From assembly GCA_026785985.1 (NCBI GenBank), contig JAJAYX010000768.1, forward strand, positions 1 through 6,979: 6,979 nt of DNA, written 5' to 3'. A model generated the notes under the pieces. The model was given only the letters and a program-made list of their open reading frames with translations, was not told where the DNA came from and made no database searches. Each line of letters begins with the position of its first letter. Position 1 is the first letter of the stretch. Source of the DNA: Rudanella sp. (GTDB taxonomy: Bacteria > Bacteroidota > Bacteroidia > Cytophagales > Spirosomataceae). Positions 6,400 through 6,979 of this stretch are shown piece after piece. Made by a program: the position numbers and the translations under genes.

Positions 6400-6724
6400 G
6401 GGATAAATTGGGTTAGCCGATCTGGTACAATCAGATGGGAGCCGCAAACGTCGGCCTGTTGTGTTGTTGCGTGAATTACCGGGTTATGATGATTTTCTGG
6501 TTTGCGGTATCTCGACCCAGCTTCACCAGACTATACCGGGGTTTGATGAGGTGATACGACCAACACCAGCAAACGCGCTCAAACTTGCGTCCGTATTACG
6601 GTTGACGAATCTGGTAGCTATTCCCCAAACCGACATTGCCCGCGTCATTGGGGCTATTCCTGCCACCCTTCACGCTGATTTATTGCGCCGACTCGCTGAC
6701 CATTTGACCACCTCAACACCATGA
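6392..6724 (+). pseudogene. MazF/PemK-family toxin gene with TAA at codon 5
   Basis: Read from ATG 6392 the frame gives Met-Ser-Glu-Gly, then TAA at 6404-6406, then IGLADLVQSDG and an otherwise complete toxin to the stop at 6722-6724 (110 codons). Family members begin with a strand of the form G-(D/E)-I-x-L-A-D-L, so the stop occupies the conserved acidic position. The rest is well conserved: Arg21-Pro22 before VVLL (the conserved Arg-Pro of the active-site region), Ser41-Thr42-Gln43, GFDEVI, and a C-terminal segment with LLRRL. MazF enzymes are mRNA-cleaving endoribonucleases. The codons TAA and GGG (6410-6412) are each one base from GAA and TGG, which would restore GEIWLADL. The first open start is GTG 6461 (codon 24), giving 87 aa that lack the first strand and the conserved Arg. 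Its stop overlaps the next ATG by 4 bp. A sequencing error or an unusual start (ATT 6407) remains possible. Confidence 0.72.
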
Positions 6725-6882
6725 TAGCTGAACTTGATGGCTCCAGCCACCCGGTTGTAGCCCTGTTAACCGACCTGCCCGCGCTCCAATTGCGCCGGGG
6801 CGATGTGGGAACCATTGTGCATATCTATGGCAGTAGCCACCGCTACGAAGTGGAATTTATTAACCGCACCGATTTCTATTGA
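6721..6882 (+). CDS. DUF4926-like small protein, probably C-terminally truncated
   Basis: The 53-aa reading frame starts at the ATG overlapping the toxin stop (ATGA, 4 bp), so it was probably translated as the third gene of the toxin-antitoxin operon. The segment from VALLTDLP through LRRGDVGTIVHIY to YEVEFIN (about 13-48) matches my recollection of the DUF4926 family, a small beta-rich, SH3-like domain of unknown function common near putative toxin-antitoxin genes. Family members usually continue about 15-20 residues past the EVEF strand with a Gly-x-Thr/Ala-Leu-Leu-Thr-Leu segment. Here the frame instead ends in RTDFY and a TGA at 6880-6882. That stop directly abuts the stop of the opposing transposase gene, so the true 3' end was probably cut off by the insertion sequence. 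Function is unknown. Confidence 0.6.
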   Translation: MIAELDGSSHPVVALLTDLPALQLRRGDVGTIVHIYGSSHRYEVEFINRTDFY

Positions 6883-6979
6883 TTAAGCAAGGGCTGGCTT
6901 ATAATTTTTGTCATATTTTTCACCCCGACGTACAACCGCACAAACACGGTGGATTAACTTGTTGCGAACCGCGTTCAAC
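6865..6979 (-). mobile_element. Right part of an IS110-family insertion sequence (partial)
   Basis: This stretch covers the transposase 3' end and the presumed element end next to it. The left limit is approximate: it is set where the DUF4926-like reading frame departs from its family, and there is no inverted repeat to mark it. Everything else, including any guide (bridge) RNA region, lies outside the window. Confidence 0.45.
6883..6979 (-). CDS. IS110-family transposase, C-terminal fragment (runs off the window)
   Basis: On the minus strand the right edge encodes the last 31 residues of a protein, ending in TAA (6885-6883). The motif VRNKLIHRVCAVVRRGEKYD, followed by a Lys-Asn-Tyr-Lys-Pro-Ala tail, is characteristic of the extreme C-terminus of IS110-family (Transposase_20) enzymes of Bacteroidota. 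The DEDD catalytic domain and the serine of that family would lie to the right of the window. IS110 elements usually lack terminal inverted repeats and leave little or no target duplication, so the IS end cannot be placed exactly. It probably lies in or just left of 6865-6885, within the end of the DUF4926-like gene. The identification rests on a short segment recalled from the family. Confidence 0.65.
   Translation of the reverse strand, partial: LNAVRNKLIHRVCAVVRRGEKYDKNYKPALA

Noticed and set aside
6396..6416. Toxin start from GTG 6396 followed by a single-base deletion
   Set aside because: This frame gives Val-Arg-Asp-Lys-Leu-Gly then TAG. Restoring it to LADL with one inserted base leaves one residue too many against the family. 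The two-substitution nonsense model from ATG 6392 aligns without gaps, though an indel cannot be fully excluded.
6461..6724. GTG 6461 as the natural start of an 87-aa protein
   Set aside because: It removes the first strand and the conserved Arg-Pro of the MazF fold, although both are encoded in frame just upstream. The gene is better described as interrupted.
1..6979. CRISPR array or long tandem repeats
   Set aside because: No regularly spaced direct repeats of 20 bases or more were seen on either strand.

Overview
The window looks like chromosome from a Bacteroidota member of the Cytophagales, most likely a Spirosoma-like genus. The lineage call is inference from four things. Coding is GC-moderate. 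The exported genes in the left part lack clear Shine-Dalgarno sites. A textbook Bacteroidota promoter (TTG, 19 bp, TAnnTTTG) precedes the tRNA. The integrase and toxin belong to families typical of that group.

Left part (1-4404), ordinary host genes. A nested inverted-repeat element (27-119) and a strong hairpin plus U-tract terminator (132-178) sit upstream of three tightly spaced plus-strand genes. These are a lipoprotein of the DacB/PBP4 D-Ala-D-Ala carboxypeptidase family (179-1456), an exported S9 prolyl-oligopeptidase-type peptidase (1470-3734) and a Nudix hydrolase (3736-4404). Gaps of 13 bp and 1 bp suggest one operon for envelope and peptide/nucleotide housekeeping.

Middle (4414-4629). 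A complete tRNA-Arg(CCG) gene has its own promoter and is followed 35 bp later by a perfect 13-bp terminator hairpin.

Right part (about 4562 to the end), the start of an integrative element. A full-length tyrosine recombinase with all catalytic residues lies next to the tRNA. Behind it is a run of overlapping small genes: a likely antitoxin (6163-6399), a MazF/PemK-type toxin whose fifth codon is TAA (6392-6724), and a DUF4926-like gene that stops early (6721-6882). Directly abutting the last one, on the minus strand, is the 3' end of an IS110-family transposase running off the window. The simplest reading is a tRNA-targeted island whose toxin-antitoxin cargo is decaying, with the toxin broken by a stop codon and the last gene truncated by an insertion sequence. 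The second attachment site is not in the window.

I found no clearly new biological system. The most useful leads are the broken toxin next to an intact antitoxin, the IS110/DUF4926 junction, the promoter-like sequence inside the terminator hairpin before dacB, and the 5' inverted-repeat element.
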